Of a stretch of DNA of 5,390 nucleotides, positions 5,025 through 5,390 are shown piece after piece. Position numbers and translations under genes: made by a program. Origin of the DNA: Ga0077555 sp031367895 (GTDB taxonomy: Bacteria > Pseudomonadota > Alphaproteobacteria > Rhizobiales > Hyphomicrobiaceae). The number at the start of each line of letters is the position of its first letter. Within the stretch, counting starts at the first letter, position 1. A model generated the notes under the pieces. The model was given only the letters and a program-made list of their open reading frames with translations. It was not told the DNA's origin and did no database searches. Where the stretch lies: contig JANLQP010000272.1 in NCBI GenBank assembly GCA_031367895.1, forward strand, positions 1 through 5,390, written 5' to 3'.

Positions 5025-5390
5025 ATGCGTCGCATCAGCCGCCGCCGGGTGATCGCCGGCATCGCGTCGAGCCTGCCGATCCCATTCATCATGCGCTTTG
5101 CGCACGCCCAAACGTCGGCACCCGGCCCAGCCGCCGCTGCCGAGATCGACATTGCCAAGGCGAAGGCCGAGGGCAAGGTGCAGCTCTACACAAGCCTCGA
5201 CACACGGATCGTCGACAGCGTCATCGCGCCCTTCAAGGCGAAGTACGGTATTGACGTGCAGTATTACCGAGGCGGCTCCAACGACGTAACGTCGAAAGTC
5301 CTGGCCGAGGTCGACGCGGGACGCGTGCAAGTCGATATGGTTGACGCGTCCGACCTCGCCTCGTTGCTGCTGATGAAGGACCGCGGCCTA
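5025..5390 (+). CDS. ABC transporter periplasmic substrate-binding protein, family 1 (partial, 3' end outside window)
   Basis: The first 122 codons are present and the frame is open to the window edge. The N-terminus is a signal peptide: an Arg-rich start with a twin-arginine-like motif SRRRVI (5-10), a hydrophobic core of about 9-25, and a cleavage site AHA|Q after residue 28. The mature part matches the N-terminal lobe of iron(III)/FbpA-like binding proteins (SBP_bac family): VQLYTSLD, then FKAKYGIDVQYYRGG, then SKVLAEVDAGRVQVDMVD. Such proteins capture a ligand in the periplasm and hand it to an inner-membrane permease, whose genes probably follow to the right. The ligand cannot be named: iron, a small organic acid and others are all known in this family. 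AAAGGGG (5013-5019), 5 nt before the ATG, supports the start. It is divergent from the acyl-CoA dehydrogenase gene across a 284-bp region. Confidence 0.85.
   Translation, partial: MRRISRRRVIAGIASSLPIPFIMRFAHAQTSAPGPAAAAEIDIAKAKAEGKVQLYTSLDTRIVDSVIAPFKAKYGIDVQYYRGGSNDVTSKVLAEVDAGRVQVDMVDASDLASLLLMKDRGL

Noticed and set aside
3959..5176. Minus-strand 405-codon frame overlapping the acyl-CoA dehydrogenase gene and the start of the binding-protein gene
   Set aside because: Its downstream part is the out-of-frame translation of the dehydrogenase (Arg-rich, e.g. runs of RR) and its upstream part is antisense to the signal-peptide region of a better-supported gene.

Overview
The window looks like a chromosomal segment of a GC-rich alphaproteobacterium, most likely of the order Hyphomicrobiales (Bradyrhizobium/Rhodopseudomonas/Xanthobacteraceae-like). 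This rests on the rpmI-rplT-pheS gene order, the style of the proteins, promoters of the form TTGCAC-N17-CTATAA, and short AT-rich intergenic repeats (CAATAGGGAATAG and its complement) that I associate with these genomes. The genus is an inference from memory; no search was run.

Left part (1-2555, all minus strand). A translation cluster is read right to left: promoter (2527-2555), a structured leader of about 165 nt, rpmI (ribosomal protein L35), rplT (L20), pheS (phenylalanyl-tRNA synthetase alpha chain), then a small predicted membrane protein of unknown function 30 bp downstream of pheS. The gaps between these genes are rich in secondary structure. A repeat-derived 17-bp inverted repeat fills the rpmI-rplT gap and ends at the rplT ribosome binding site. 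Two perfect hairpins lie between rplT and pheS. pheT, the usual partner of pheS, is not seen; the membrane-protein gene, of lower GC, occupies the place where it would be expected.

Middle (2356-3501). A divergent intergenic region of 341 bp holds the rpmI promoter and leader and a pair of 14-bp direct repeats set 21 bp apart. Beyond it a plus-strand gene encodes an AhpD/carboxymuconolactone-decarboxylase-fold, peroxidase-related protein with a complete Glu/Cys/Cys/His set. A 235-bp convergent gap follows, with one strong GC-rich stem-loop and no recognisable gene.

Right part (3502-5390). A minus-strand acyl-CoA dehydrogenase of 412 residues has a well-formed promoter whose -35 box directly abuts two perfect tandem copies of a 16-bp sequence. 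It is divergent from a plus-strand gene, cut by the window end, for a periplasmic ABC-transporter substrate-binding protein (family 1, iron-binding-like) with a twin-arginine-type signal peptide.

There is no CRISPR array, tRNA, rRNA, integrase or transposase that I can support. No clearly novel system is visible. The points most worth following are regulatory: the paired repeats near two promoters, the rpmI leader, and the palindromic element at the rplT ribosome binding site.
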